From the NCBI GenBank assembly GCA_016178705.1, contig JACOST010000030.1, positions 248,001 through 312,000 of the forward strand: a DNA stretch of 64,000 nucleotides, read 5' to 3'. A program made the translations under genes and the position numbers. This document shows positions 16,060-24,601 of the stretch, in pieces (position 1 is the stretch's first letter; the number at the start of each line of letters is the position of its first letter). Under the pieces are notes generated by a model that saw nothing but the letters and a program-made list of their open reading frames with translations, did no database searches and was not told the origin of the DNA. Source of the stretch: Deltaproteobacteria bacterium. GTDB lineage: Bacteria; Desulfobacterota; Binatia; HRBIN30; JACQVA1.

Positions 16060-16835
16060 TACACTCCCCACAACGCCGTGATGAAGTAGTCGAAGATCAG
16101 CACCGACACCGATCCGATCACCACGGTCGACGTCGTCGCCGAGCTGACCCCGGCCGAAGTCGGCGCGCAGGTGTAGCCGCGATACGTGGCGATCAATCCC
16201 ACCAACACACCGAACACCAGCGCCTTGAGCAGACTGCCGGCGACGTCATCGTAGTAGTCGACCGCCGACTGCAAGCTCGCGATGTAGGTGCCACCATCTA
16301 CTCCCATCAGGTTCACGCCGACGAAATACCCGCCTGCCAGCCCGAACACAATGAATAGCGCCGACAGCAGCGGCATCACGCAGATCATCGCCATCGTTTT
16401 CGGCATCACCACCAGGTGGATCGGGTTGACCGACATCATACGCAAGCCATCGAGTTGTTCTGTGGCCACCATGGTACCGATCTCGGCGGTGGTGGCCGAG
16501 CCGGCGCGACCGGTGGTCAACAAGGCGGTGAGCACCGGGCCAAGCTCGCGAATCAGACTCAATCCGACCACTGCGCCGAGTGAGTTCTCCGCGCCGAACC
16601 GGACCAGGGTATTGTAGCCTTGCAGCCCGAGCACCATGCCGACGGCCAGCCCGCACACGCAGATGATCACCAGCGACAGGACTCCGAGGTTGAACAACTC
16701 CGCTACGAACACCCGCACGCGGACCGGTGGCGTGACCAGCGCGCGCACGATTTGGCCAGTGAAGATAGTGAGCTTGCCGAGGTGGTCGATGAAGTGCAGC
16801 ACCGCGTAGCCGAGGTCGCGCACGAAGCCGATCAT
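16059..16835 (-). CDS. mlaE: MlaE ABC transporter permease
   Basis: 258 residues, inner-membrane permease of the Mla lipid transporter. It has the MlaE-type amphipathic N-terminal helix (IDHLGKLTIFTGQIVRAL), five or so membrane segments and the conserved ELGPVLTALLTTGRAGSATTAEIGTM loop (shown only in part: ELGPVLTALL and AGSATTAEIGTM) that contacts the ATPase. The ATG overlaps the mlaF stop by 4 nt and its own stop overlaps mlaD, so all three are translationally coupled. Confidence 0.93.
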   Translation of the reverse strand: MIGFVRDLGYAVLHFIDHLGKLTIFTGQIVRALVTPPVRVRVFVAELFNLGVLSLVIICVCGLAVGMVLGLQGYNTLVRFGAENSLGAVVGLSLIRELGPVLTALLTTGRAGSATTAEIGTMVATEQLDGLRMMSVNPIHLVVMPKTMAMICVMPLLSALFIVFGLAGGYFVGVNLMGVDGGTYIASLQSAVDYYDDVAGSLLKALVFGVLVGLIATYRGYTCAPTSAGVSSATTSTVVIGSVSVLIFDYFITALWGV

Positions 16836-17635
16836 GGAGCGGCTCCCTCGTGTATTGCGCCCGGCGTTTCCGGCCGCGGCTCTTCTTCGCGCTCTTCGTT
16901 GAGAAAGCCGGCGACGCGCGGGTCGGCGCTGCGCTGCAGTTCGGCGGGCGAGCCGGCCACCGGTCCCTCGGGCAGCAGCAGCACCACTTGATCGGCCATC
17001 CGCATCGTCGAAGGGATGTGATGCGAAGACACCAACATCGTGATGTGCCGCTCGCGGTTGATGCGATACAGCAGGGCCTCGATGCGTTTCACCGAAATCG
17101 GGTCAAGGCCGGAGAACGGCTCGTCGACCAGCAGGATTTCGGGATGGGTGATAATGGCGCGCGCCAACGCCGCGCGCTTGATCATGCCGCCGGAGAGTTG
17201 TCCGGGCAGAAGGTCGTCGACGCCCGACAACCCGACGGCGGCGAGGTTGGCGTGAACTTCCGCCACGATCTCCGCTTCGCCCATACGCGTATGCTCGCGC
17301 AACGGAAAGGCCAGGTTATCGAAGATCGTGAGCGAGTCGAGCAACGCGCCGCCCTGGAACATCATGCCGAGCTTGGCGCGCACGACGTACATCTGGGTTT
17401 CGGAGAGCTGACTGATGTCATGGCCCGCCACCACGATGCTCCCGCGCTGCGGATGCACGAGACCGCCGATCAGCCGCAGTACCGTGGTCTTGCCCGAACC
17501 GCTGCCGCCAAGGATCACCGAGATCTGGCCGCGCGGAAAGCGGCACGACAGGCCGCGTAGCACCGGCCGATCGTCGAACGCCATGTCGACGCCGGTGAAG
17601 GTGACGTGGGCGTCGTCTTTAGCGCTGCGATTCAT
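16832..17635 (-). CDS. mlaF: MlaF ABC transporter ATPase
   Basis: 267 residues. A complete nucleotide-binding domain: Walker A GGSGSGKTT near residues 43-51, Q-loop MMFQGGALLDSLT, signature LSGGMIKRAALARAI, Walker B ILLVDEP with SGLDP, and the switch histidine in SSHHI. It powers lipid movement through MlaE/MlaD. The last 25 residues are acidic and poorly conserved. First gene of the operon mlaF-mlaE-mlaD-mlaA-mlaC; no mlaB (STAS) gene is present in the window. Confidence 0.95.
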   Translation of the reverse strand: MNRSAKDDAHVTFTGVDMAFDDRPVLRGLSCRFPRGQISVILGGSGSGKTTVLRLIGGLVHPQRGSIVVAGHDISQLSETQMYVVRAKLGMMFQGGALLDSLTIFDNLAFPLREHTRMGEAEIVAEVHANLAAVGLSGVDDLLPGQLSGGMIKRAALARAIITHPEILLVDEPFSGLDPISVKRIEALLYRINRERHITMLVSSHHIPSTMRMADQVVLLLPEGPVAGSPAELQRSADPRVAGFLNEEREEEPRPETPGAIHEGAAP

Positions 17636-17700
17636 GAGATCGGAGGATTCATCAGGTCAACGACCGTCACCCTCTCCCTCTGGGCGTGTCGATAAATCGC

Positions 17701-17829
17701 GAGCAGGGCTTCGAGACGGCCCCTGAGAAGACGGGGCCTCCTCAGCCCGAACGGTATTCGTCTTGATCTGAATGGCATTTTCCGTTCGCCCTGAGGAGCC
17801 GCCTTCTTCTGGCGGCGTCTCGAAGGGCG
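17701..17829. repeat. Long imperfect inverted repeat in the mlaF-usp gap
   Basis: Arms of about 50 bases face each other: the left starts GGGCTTCGAGACGGCCCCTG and the right ends GGCGTCTCGAAGGGC, both with a CCTCCTCAG/CTGAGGAG core next to the loop. The element takes up almost half of the 292-nt gap. No gene is seen in the gap. Confidence 0.7.
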
Positions 17830-17915
17830 TGTTCGCATGAAAATCGACAGCCCCCATAGGGAGAGGCAACCTTCGCTGCTCCGCGCCTCATCCTTGTCTG
17901 GGGTGCGAACGTTTT

Positions 17916-17930
17916 CGAGACACAACACTA
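17916..17930. repeat. Repeat end supplying the stop codon of the usp gene
   Basis: On the minus strand the stop codon begins the sequence TAGTGTTGTGTCTCG. The same 15-mer, with one or two changes, forms both ends of the element at 23210-23469. No matching second end was found near 17.6 kb, so this is a solo end. Confidence 0.5.
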
Positions 17931-18410
17931 GCGCCGCCCACCTCGGCGAGAGCGCACTTTCTTGTTGGCTCCACGCACGGTCAACACCGGACACGCGGCG
18001 CTGCGCACGACGCGCTCGGCGACGCTGCCGAGCAGCACGTGCGACAGGCCGCTGCGCCCGTGCGTCGCCATCACGATCAGATCCGCCTTCAGACGCTTGG
18101 CGGTGTCGACAATGATTTGGTACGCCGTGCCAGTCTGCAGGATCGTGCGAGCCACGATCCGACGCTTCTTCAAATCGGCAGCCAGGCGCGTCAACTGTTC
18201 GCGGCCAATGCGGCGCTGCTCGTCGATCAGCACGTTCAAGCCCGCCACCGGCCCGTAGAGGTCGGCTGGCGTCGCGTAGTAGACCGGCTCGACGACGAAG
18301 ACCACGATGAACTCGGCCTTGAACGGCTTGCCAAATTCGATGGCATAGTCGAGCGCTTGCAGCGACGTGTCGGAAAAGTCCACCGGCACCAGAATGCGTT
18401 TGAGCGTCAT
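17928..18410 (-). CDS. Universal stress protein
   Basis: 160 residues from ATG 18410 (MTLKRILVPVDFSDTSLQAL). Single UspA domain: N-terminal VPVDFS strand-loop, central IVDTAKRLKADLIVMATHG and the ATP-binding signature GRSGLSHVLLGSVAERVVR followed by CPVLTVR. Such ATP-binding Usp proteins are made under starvation or stress. The upstream frame to 18536 is shared with the divergent phosphotransferase promoter region and is not used. The TAG stop coincides with a repeat end (17916-17930). Confidence 0.88.
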   Translation of the reverse strand: MTLKRILVPVDFSDTSLQALDYAIEFGKPFKAEFIVVFVVEPVYYATPADLYGPVAGLNVLIDEQRRIGREQLTRLAADLKKRRIVARTILQTGTAYQIIVDTAKRLKADLIVMATHGRSGLSHVLLGSVAERVVRSAACPVLTVRGANKKVRSRRGGRR

Positions 18411-18534
18411 AGGCAGCGCCTCCACAAAGTGTGCGGCAGATACACCGAGGTGCCCGACGGCGCAAGCGAGTCCGTGCTCACGCCTTTGACTTTTCCCGCT
18501 CGATTCTCTCTTGTGCGCGCGGCGGGATGTTTCC

Positions 18535-19602
18535 ATGGCGATCGGTGATCAACGAGACTTCGAGCACACGCGCACGCAACTGACCGCGTGGCTGGCGCGC
18601 CAGTTACCGGCGGCACGTGACCTGGCGGTCTCGGACTTGCACGCACCGGGGATGGGCTTTTCGAACGAGACGCTGTTGTTCGATCTCACCTATCGCGACG
18701 GCAGCGCCGAGCGCCGCGAGCCGTTGGTGGTGCGCTTCAAGCCGGCGACGCAGATCTTTCCGGAATACGATCTTGGCTTGCAGTATCGCGTCATGCAGTT
18801 GCTGGCGCCGACCAACGTGCCGGTGCCCCGCATGCGTTGGCAGGAGCCCGACCCGGCTGTGCTCGGCAGCAGTTTCTACGTGATGGACCGCATCGCCGGC
18901 ATCGTGCCGCCGGATCAACCGAGCTACCACGCGGCCGATGTCTGTACCGAGCTCACCCCCGCGCAGCGCGCGACGCTGTGGTGGGACGGCCTCGAAGTCA
19001 TGACCCGCATCCACCAGCTCGACTGGCGCGCCGCCGGCTTCGGCTTCCTCGACGCGCCGCGGTGGGGCCGCACGCCGCTCGCGCAGCAACTCGGCTACTA
19101 TGACCACTACCTCAACTGGGCGACCAATGGCGCCGCCCATCCCACCTGTGATCCCGCGCTCGCCTGGCTCCGCGACCATCAGCCCAGCAACGAGCCGGTG
19201 AGCCTGTGTTGGGGCGACTCGCGCATCGGCAACATGCTGTTCGACAACTGCCGCTGCGTCGCCGTCCTCGATTGGGAGATGGTGACCCTCGGCAATCCCG
19301 AACAAGACCTGGCGTGGTGGCTCTTCCTCGATTGGCACCACAGCGCCGGCCTCGGCATCGAGCGCCTGGAAGGATTTCCGACCCGCGAGGAAACCATCGC
19401 ACGCTACGAGGCGCTGATGCAGCGCCCCGTCGAGCACGCGTCCTACTACGAAGTGTTCGCGGCATTCCGTTTCGCCGTGATCATGATCCGCGTCGCGCAT
19501 CTGACCGCGGCCGCGGGATTGTCGACCGATCCGAACTTCGCCGTCAACAACATCCCGAGCTGTCGCTTGGCCCACTTGCTCGGGCTGCCCATCCCCGCGT
19601 GA
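18535..19602 (+). CDS. Phosphotransferase family protein (APH/ACAD10-like kinase fold)
   Basis: 355 residues from ATG 18535. Aminoglycoside-phosphotransferase fold: N-terminal lobe with VVRFKPATQIFPEYDLGLQY, an LCWGDSRIGNMLF catalytic loop (D in WGD, N in GN) and CVAVLDWEMVTLGNPEQDLAWW carrying the metal-binding Asp (quoted in part as AVLDWEMVTLGNPEQDL). This subfamily often accompanies acyl-CoA dehydrogenases and P450s in lipid or terpenoid catabolism and its substrate is not established. The usp gene is divergent. The next gene starts 9 nt downstream and is probably co-transcribed. Confidence 0.8.
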   Translation: MAIGDQRDFEHTRTQLTAWLARQLPAARDLAVSDLHAPGMGFSNETLLFDLTYRDGSAERREPLVVRFKPATQIFPEYDLGLQYRVMQLLAPTNVPVPRMRWQEPDPAVLGSSFYVMDRIAGIVPPDQPSYHAADVCTELTPAQRATLWWDGLEVMTRIHQLDWRAAGFGFLDAPRWGRTPLAQQLGYYDHYLNWATNGAAHPTCDPALAWLRDHQPSNEPVSLCWGDSRIGNMLFDNCRCVAVLDWEMVTLGNPEQDLAWWLFLDWHHSAGLGIERLEGFPTREETIARYEALMQRPVEHASYYEVFAAFRFAVIMIRVAHLTAAAGLSTDPNFAVNNIPSCRLAHLLGLPIPA

Positions 19603-19611
19603 GGTCTCGCC

Positions 19612-20349
19612 GTGCAACGCGTCATCGAGCTCGAGGGCTGCCTCAACTTTCGCGATCTGGGCGGCTACCCGACGGTAGATGGTCGCACCGTTCGCTGGCG
19701 TCAATTGTTTCGCAGCGATGCGTTGCACCTGCTCAGCGCGGCCGACATCGCGCGCGTGCGCGACGAGCTGCGCATCGGCGACGTGATCGATCTGCGCTCG
19801 AGTGCGGAAATCCGCAGCGATGGCCGCGGGCCATTGGGCAGCGAGCCGATCCGCTTCCATCACCTGCCGCTGTTCGACGGCGACACCCGCCGCGGCGGCG
19901 AAGAGTCCGCCGCATACACGTTGGCCGATCGCTATGTCCTCCTCGCCGAGTTCGCCAAGGACGCCATCGCGCGCGTGCTCACCACGCTGGCCGAGACCGA
20001 CGCGCCTGCGGTCTATCACTGCGCCGCGGGCAAGGACCGCACCGGCGTAATTTCGGCCGTGCTGCTCGGCGTGCTCGGGGTCAAAGACGAGATCATCGTC
20101 GCCGACTACGCCGCGACGCAGGAGAACCTCGACGCCATCATCGAGCGCTTGATGGCGAGCGAAGGCTATCAAACCATGCTCAGCGCCCTGCCGCCCGATA
20201 CCCTACACGCGCAACCCGAAACCATGATCACCCTGCTCGCACGCGTGCGCGAGCGCTACGGTTCAATGCGCGACTACGCCCGCGCCGCCGGCGTGAGCGA
20301 CGCGAGCATCCACCGTCTCGAAGCGCGGCTGCTTGGCGATCAGGGATAA
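19612..20349 (+). CDS. Tyrosine/serine protein phosphatase (DSP-like, Y_phosphatase3)
   Basis: 245 residues from GTG 19612. N-terminal NFRDLGGYPTVDGRTVRWRQ and LFRSDAL elements and the P-loop HCAAGKDRTGV (Cys nucleophile and Arg of the CX5R motif) define the MptpB/IphP-like family, which removes phosphate from protein or lipid substrates. The C-terminal helices after residue 170 match the family. The last 10 bases overlap the convergent P450 gene on the other strand. Coupled to the phosphotransferase gene upstream; a shared pathway is possible but not shown. Confidence 0.85.
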   Translation: MQRVIELEGCLNFRDLGGYPTVDGRTVRWRQLFRSDALHLLSAADIARVRDELRIGDVIDLRSSAEIRSDGRGPLGSEPIRFHHLPLFDGDTRRGGEESAAYTLADRYVLLAEFAKDAIARVLTTLAETDAPAVYHCAAGKDRTGVISAVLLGVLGVKDEIIVADYAATQENLDAIIERLMASEGYQTMLSALPPDTLHAQPETMITLLARVRERYGSMRDYARAAGVSDASIHRLEARLLGDQG

Positions 20350-21563
20350 AGGCGCAGTGGCAACTTCGTCACCGCGCGGAAGACGATGCTGGGATGCAGC
20401 GGCAGCAGCTCGCTCGTCGTGCGCTCGAAGCTGCGCGTGCGTTTGAGCAGCGTGCCGATGGCGACTTGGGCTTCGAGGCGGGCGAGGTTGGCGCCCAGGC
20501 AGTAGTGGGTGCCGAAGCCAAACGCGAGGTGGCGATTCTCTTCGCGCGCGATGTCGAAGCGTTCGCCGTTGGCGAACATCTCTTCGTCGCGATTGGCGGA
20601 GCCGAGCCAGCTGACGACGAACCGACCCGGTTCGATGGTGTGGCCGTGGAGCTCGACGCGGCGCGTGGCGACCCGTGGATCCATCTGCACCGGTGACGAG
20701 TAGCGCAAGACTTCCTCGATCGCCGACGGCAGCAGATCGGGCTCCGCGCGCAGGCGCGCCAGCGCCTCCGGGTGTTCGATCAACGTCAGCGCGGCGTTGC
20801 CGATCAGCGTCGTCGTGGTCTCGTTGCCGGCCACGAGAAGCAGTACCAGCATCTGCAGCATCTCCTCGTGCGTCAGCTTGGAGCCCTCGACTTCGGCCTG
20901 CACGAGACCCGTCAGCAGATCTTCACGCGGCTGGCGCCGCCGTTCCTCGGCCAGCGTGATGAAGTAGCCGCGCATCTGATCGAAGCGCCGGCGAAACTCG
21001 ACCATCTGTTCGGGGGCGGGCGGAACGAACAGCAAATTGCCCAAGTTCTCCACCGCGGCGTCCGACCATTGTTTGAACTGCTCGCGGTCTTCCGCCGGTA
21101 CGCCGATGATCTCGGCGATCACCGTGACGGGTAACGGATAGGTGAGCGCCTGAATCAAGTCGACTTCGCCCTGCTCGAGCGCGCGATCGAGTAACTCGTT
21201 GGCGATCTCGTGCATGCGCGACTCGAGTCGGCGAATGATGCGCGGCGTGAACGCCTGGTTGACCAAGCCGCGCAATCGCGTGTGCTGCGGCGGATCCTGT
21301 CCGAGCATGCTCGGTTCGGGGAACATCGTCGGGTCGATGCCGGGCGGGGGCGGAAACTTGTTCGACCAGGTCACCGGATCCTTCAAGATCGCCTGGATGT
21401 CGGCGTAGCGAAACACCGACACGATCGGAAACTCCGTGTGCGCATACACCGGCTGCTCGCGTCGCGCTCGCGCGTAGAGCGGAAACGGATCGCGCCGCGT
21501 GGCTTCATCGAACGGGTTGAAACTGAAGTCGGGTGGAATCTCTTGGGTTGAATCTGCGTGCAT
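20340..21563 (-). CDS. Cytochrome P450
   Basis: 407 residues, soluble bacterial class I type. I-helix oxygen-activation motif AGNETT, the K-helix EEVLR (ExxR), and the heme loop FGFGTHYCLG with Cys355 as thiolate ligand. Typical substrates are steroids, terpenoids or fatty acids; none can be chosen here. It needs a ferredoxin and a reductase that are not encoded nearby. ATG start; the next gene upstream on the same strand is the selenoprotein-like redoxin 58 nt away with a strong hairpin between, so it is probably transcribed separately. Confidence 0.93.
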   Translation of the reverse strand: MHADSTQEIPPDFSFNPFDEATRRDPFPLYARARREQPVYAHTEFPIVSVFRYADIQAILKDPVTWSNKFPPPPGIDPTMFPEPSMLGQDPPQHTRLRGLVNQAFTPRIIRRLESRMHEIANELLDRALEQGEVDLIQALTYPLPVTVIAEIIGVPAEDREQFKQWSDAAVENLGNLLFVPPAPEQMVEFRRRFDQMRGYFITLAEERRRQPREDLLTGLVQAEVEGSKLTHEEMLQMLVLLLVAGNETTTTLIGNAALTLIEHPEALARLRAEPDLLPSAIEEVLRYSSPVQMDPRVATRRVELHGHTIEPGRFVVSWLGSANRDEEMFANGERFDIAREENRHLAFGFGTHYCLGANLARLEAQVAIGTLLKRTRSFERTTSELLPLHPSIVFRAVTKLPLRLYP

Positions 21564-21581
21564 GACTTGCCCTCACCCTGA

Positions 21582-21602
21582 CCCTCTCCCAGAGGGAGAG
21601 GG
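21582..21602 (-). terminator. Hairpin between redoxin gene and P450
   Basis: CCCTCTCCC and GGGAGAGGG form a perfect 9-bp stem around AGA. There is no T-run, so it may be a repeat unit (CCCTCTCCC words recur at 17665 and 23271) that also ends transcription of the redoxin gene. Confidence 0.5.
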
Positions 21603-21621
21603 ACTTCAATCGCGTCCGCTC

Positions 21622-22662
21622 CTACTTCAGCGGCACGTAGTACGGTCGCCCGGCTTGCTGCCACTCCATGTAGAGCTCGGCGAAGGGCGCGCCCATCGGG
21701 TCGAGGCCGCGGATCGGCATCGAGCCGCGGCGGATGGTGAAGTCGTGCGGTGCCAGCTCGCCGGCGCGCACGAAGTGGCGCTCGGCCGCGTCGGTCTTGC
21801 CCGCTTGATGCAAGTGCCACGCGAGGGTGAATTCGGCACGCGCCAATTGTACCTCGTTGGTCGGCAACATCTGCCGCTCGCGCGCTTGCTCGGGGGTGAA
21901 CGGGATCTTGTTCCGCGTCACCCACGCGCGCAACGCGGCATGATGCGGCGCCGATTCGATCCCGTGGAGATCTTTGAACTGATCGCTGCCGAACGCCACG
22001 TCGTTGGGCCGCACGATGCGTCCCTGCTCGTCGATCCACACTACCGTCGGCACGTTGACGAAGTCGTAGAGGTCGGCCACCACGTGGTCAGTGTCGATCA
22101 AGCTTGGATGCGTCGGTGCCGCCGTCTCGATGAACGGGCGCGCATCGTCCGCGGTCTTGTCGAGCGCCACCGTGATCACCACAAAGCCGTGACCCTTCAG
22201 TTCTTCGTACAGACCTTGCCAGACCGGCAAGTCATAGCGGCAGCCTCACCACGAGGCATAGGCGACGAGCAAAACTTTCTTGCCGCGATAGTCGGACAGC
22301 GAGTGCGGTGTGCCGTTGAGATCGGGCAGCGTGAAGTCAGGCGCGGTGAGCGAGGCGAGTTGCGCCGAGCGATCGCTGGCGGACACACCGAGACAGGCGA
22401 CGCGCTCGTCGAGATCCATCGCTAACGGACGTCGCACGGCGTTCGCGAAGCCCGCGAGGTCGACACCGTCGTTGCTGACGAGCCCGACCTGGCCACTGGT
22501 CGGCACGCAGATGTCATCCTTGCACAAGCCTTGTGGTTTGAGTTCCCAGCCGAGCGCAGACTGCAACGCCACCGGCGCAATGCGCACCTGCGCGTCACTG
22601 AGCGTACCCGGCACCTGCACTGCACGGGTTTCATCGAGGAGCGTAAAGTTGGCGGTCGCCAT
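21622..22662 (-). CDS. Probable selenocysteine-containing thioredoxin-fold (redoxin) protein, UGA at codon 139
   Basis: Read with one UGA as selenocysteine, this is a 346-residue protein. Residues 1-105 are an uncharacterised N-terminal domain. From APDFTLPDLNGTPHSLSDYR a ResA/TlpA/AhpC-type fold begins; the first strand ends LLVAYASW, then the UGA (22246-22248, codon 139), then GCRYDLPVWQGLYEEL, so the UGA stands exactly where the redox Cys of WCxxC proteins lies, with Cys141 as partner. The fold is completed after the UGA, including the cis-Pro segment NVPTVVW, and a helical C-terminal region follows. 14 nt after the UGA is a hairpin with a GGUCU loop. An ordinary annotation would split this into two fragments. 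Function: thiol/selenol oxidoreductase or peroxidase; substrate unknown. Confidence 0.8.
22215..22231 (-). promoter_or_regulatory. Bacterial SECIS-like hairpin downstream of the UGA codon
   Basis: On the minus strand CTTGCC (22231-22226) and GGCAAG (22220-22215) form a perfect 6-bp stem around the loop GGTCT. The stem starts 14 nt after the UGA, placing the loop GG at nt 21-22 beyond it. The E. coli fdhF SECIS has the same GGUCU apical loop at nearly the same distance; SelB recognises that loop. Sequence is seen directly; the function is inferred. Confidence 0.75.
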
Positions 22663-22747
22663 GTTGATCTCCCTCGCTGGCCACTGGGCTAGGTTGAATC
22701 CAGCGCTTTGTCAACGCTATGAGGAGCCACGAGCGAAGGAGAGTGTG

Positions 22748-23212
22748 ATGCCGAGCCCGAGCGATGCCGTCGTGCAAGAATTACTCGACCGCGCCCACAT
22801 CCGCGATGTGATCCTGCGCTACGCGCGCGGCATCGACCGGCGCGAGTGGGAACTGGTCGCCGCCTGCTTCGTGCCGGGGGCGATGACAGACTACCTGTTC
22901 GTGCCGCCGGCACCGATCGAGCAAGTGATCCCCGCCATCCGCGACGCCCTCACGCGCTTCGCCAGCACGATGCACACGATGGGCAACCAACTCATCGACC
23001 TGACGGGCGACTGCGCTCGCAGTGAGACCTACGCCATCTGCTACCACCGCATCGACGGCGCCCCCGAACCGCAACTGTTCACGGTCGGCATGAAGTATTT
23101 CGACGAACTGGCGCGCGATGCCAATCGCTGGCGCATCAGCAAGCGGGCAGTGACCTTCGAGTGGCAAACCACGGCGCCGCTCGGGGCGCCACCGCGCACG
23201 GTGGCGCGCTAG
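22748..23212 (+). CDS. SnoaL-like / NTF2-fold protein
   Basis: 154 residues from ATG 22748, preceded by GAAGGAGAGTG. The sequence follows the bacterial SnoaL_4 type: an N-terminal helix with the IRDVILRYARGIDRREWELV segment, FVPGAMTDY, then strands with MHTMGNQLIDL and RWRISKRAVTFEWQ. These small alpha+beta barrels act as isomerases, dehydratases or hydroxylation partners in steroid and polyketide breakdown, or just bind ligands. Divergent from the redoxin gene; the TAG stop is contained in the end of the repeat element 23210-23469. Confidence 0.75.
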   Translation: MPSPSDAVVQELLDRAHIRDVILRYARGIDRREWELVAACFVPGAMTDYLFVPPAPIEQVIPAIRDALTRFASTMHTMGNQLIDLTGDCARSETYAICYHRIDGAPEPQLFTVGMKYFDELARDANRWRISKRAVTFEWQTTAPLGAPPRTVAR

Positions 23213-23469
23213 CGTCGTGTCCCGAATCTGTCCGCACCGCAGACAAGAATGAAGCGCGGGGCAGCGAAGGTGCCCTCTCCCTCTGAGACGGTCGACAAAA
23301 CGGGGAACGACAGTGAAGCCGGGGAATGAATTTCCGGGCTCAGTCGATCAAAGTCGGCTGAAGCCGACTGGAAACGCCTTGCCGGAGTCCCCCGGGGACT
23401 TTGCTTCGACTCAGCCGGGGAATTCATTCCCCGGTGTCGAGATCGATCGACTTGCGAGACACGACACTA
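23210..23469. mobile_element. MITE-like 260-bp element with 15-bp terminal inverted repeats
   Basis: The left end TAGCGTCGTGTCCCG (23210-23224) and the reverse complement of the right end, TAGTGTCGTGTCTCG (23455-23469), agree at 13 of 15 positions. Inside are nested palindromes: AGCCGGGGAATGAATTTCC facing CCGGGGAATTCATTCCCCGG, and AGTCGGCT/AGCCGACT at 23352-23369. It fills the whole gap between the SnoaL-like and SDR stops and contains no gene, so it looks like a non-autonomous repeat element. Confidence 0.6.
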
Positions 23470-23472
23470 ACT

Positions 23473-24234
23473 TCACGCCAACGTACCACCGTCGGCGAGC
23501 AAGGCGACGCCGTTGATCATGCCCGCCTCGTCGGAGGCCAGGAAGGCGATCACTTGCGCGACCTGCTCGGGCTCGAACAACTGCCGCGGCACCGGCGTGC
23601 GGATGTAGTTGATGAGCTGCGGCTCGAAATCGTCGCGCGGGATGAAGTGCTGAATGATCGCGGTGCGCACCGAGCCGGGGCAGACGCAGTTGGCGCGCAT
23701 GCCGCGGGTGGCGAACTCCAGCGCGATCGAGCGCGTGAAGTTGAGCAGGGCGGCCTTCGACGCCGCGTAGTGCGAGGCGTACGCTTGGCCGCGCATCGCG
23801 GCGGTCGAGGCGACGTTGACGATCACCGGCCGCGGGTGCGCGAGAAGGTGTGGCAGTGCCGACTTGGTAGTGTGGAATGCGCCGTTGAGATTCACGCCGA
23901 TGACCCGCTGCCACTCGGCTTCGTCGATCTCTTCGAGCCGCAGTGCGCGACCGACACCCGCGGCGTTGATAAGAGTGTCCACGCCACCGAACGCGCGCAC
24001 CGCATCGTCAATCGATACGCGTACCGATTCCATCGAAGCAACGTCACACACGCTACTCGCCGCGTTACCGCCGGCTTGTTTGATAGCCGCCCGCGTCTCG
24101 GCCAGACCCGCCTCGTTCACGTCGACGGCAAACACCTTGGCGCCGGCCGCGGCAAACGCCTGCGCAGTGGCGCGACCGATGCCGGAGGCGGCGCCGGTGA
24201 CGTAGGCGATGCGATCGGTGAAACGAGGAGTCAT
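23473..24234 (-). CDS. Short-chain dehydrogenase/reductase
   Basis: 253 residues, classical SDR. Cofactor motif TGAASGIG near residues 14-21 with a following Asp (VDVNE) suggesting NAD(H) preference, NAG-equivalent NAAGVG, catalytic Ser in VNVASTAA, Tyr-x-x-x-Lys as YAASK, and the C-terminal GVALLADGGTLA. It oxidises or reduces an alcohol/ketone, possibly in hydroxy-fatty-acid or steroid metabolism; the residue pattern RQLFEPEQVAQVIAFLASDE is common to 3-hydroxybutyrate and glucose dehydrogenase-like members. It is followed upstream by a DUF971 gene 13 nt away, likely one transcript. Confidence 0.9.
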   Translation of the reverse strand: MTPRFTDRIAYVTGAASGIGRATAQAFAAAGAKVFAVDVNEAGLAETRAAIKQAGGNAASSVCDVASMESVRVSIDDAVRAFGGVDTLINAAGVGRALRLEEIDEAEWQRVIGVNLNGAFHTTKSALPHLLAHPRPVIVNVASTAAMRGQAYASHYAASKAALLNFTRSIALEFATRGMRANCVCPGSVRTAIIQHFIPRDDFEPQLINYIRTPVPRQLFEPEQVAQVIAFLASDEAGMINGVALLADGGTLA

Positions 24235-24247
24235 CGGGAACCAGGAG

Positions 24248-24601
24248 TCAGGAGTCGTGAGCCGGAGTGAGTGGGCGTGCGGCGATACATTCCGCGCAGG
24301 GACACAACTTGCGTAGGTACGCGTACGAATAGATGCCCGTGTCGTGCCCGCCCGCCCAGGTGAAGCTCAGCGCGTAATTGCCTACGGCTTGGATACCCGT
24401 GAGCACGGCGTCGGGGACACTCAAGAAATGTTGATCGTTGCCGTGCCCCTGGCATCCCGCACAGGGGCACCATCCGCGCAGAAAGGCGTACGGATACTCG
24501 CCGACGTGGCCATCGCTCCAGGTGATGCGCACGAGGGCCCGCTCGTGCACATGACGGATCTCGGTAGGCCGCGTACGACCGGGAAGGCTGGGTGCAGGCA
24601 T
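24248..24601 (-). CDS. DUF971 (GBBH-like N-terminal domain) protein
   Basis: 117 residues. The DUF971/gamma-butyrobetaine-hydroxylase-like N-terminal fold is clear: LVRITWSDGHVGEYPYAFLR, then WCPCAGCQGH, then NYALSFTWAGGHDTGIYSYA and a second CPCAEC. The four cysteines are arranged as in zinc- or iron-sulfur-binding members of this family, which have been linked to Fe-S cluster handling; the role here is unproven. First gene of a short operon with the SDR. Confidence 0.85.
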   Translation of the reverse strand: MPAPSLPGRTRPTEIRHVHERALVRITWSDGHVGEYPYAFLRGWCPCAGCQGHGNDQHFLSVPDAVLTGIQAVGNYALSFTWAGGHDTGIYSYAYLRKLCPCAECIAARPLTPAHDS

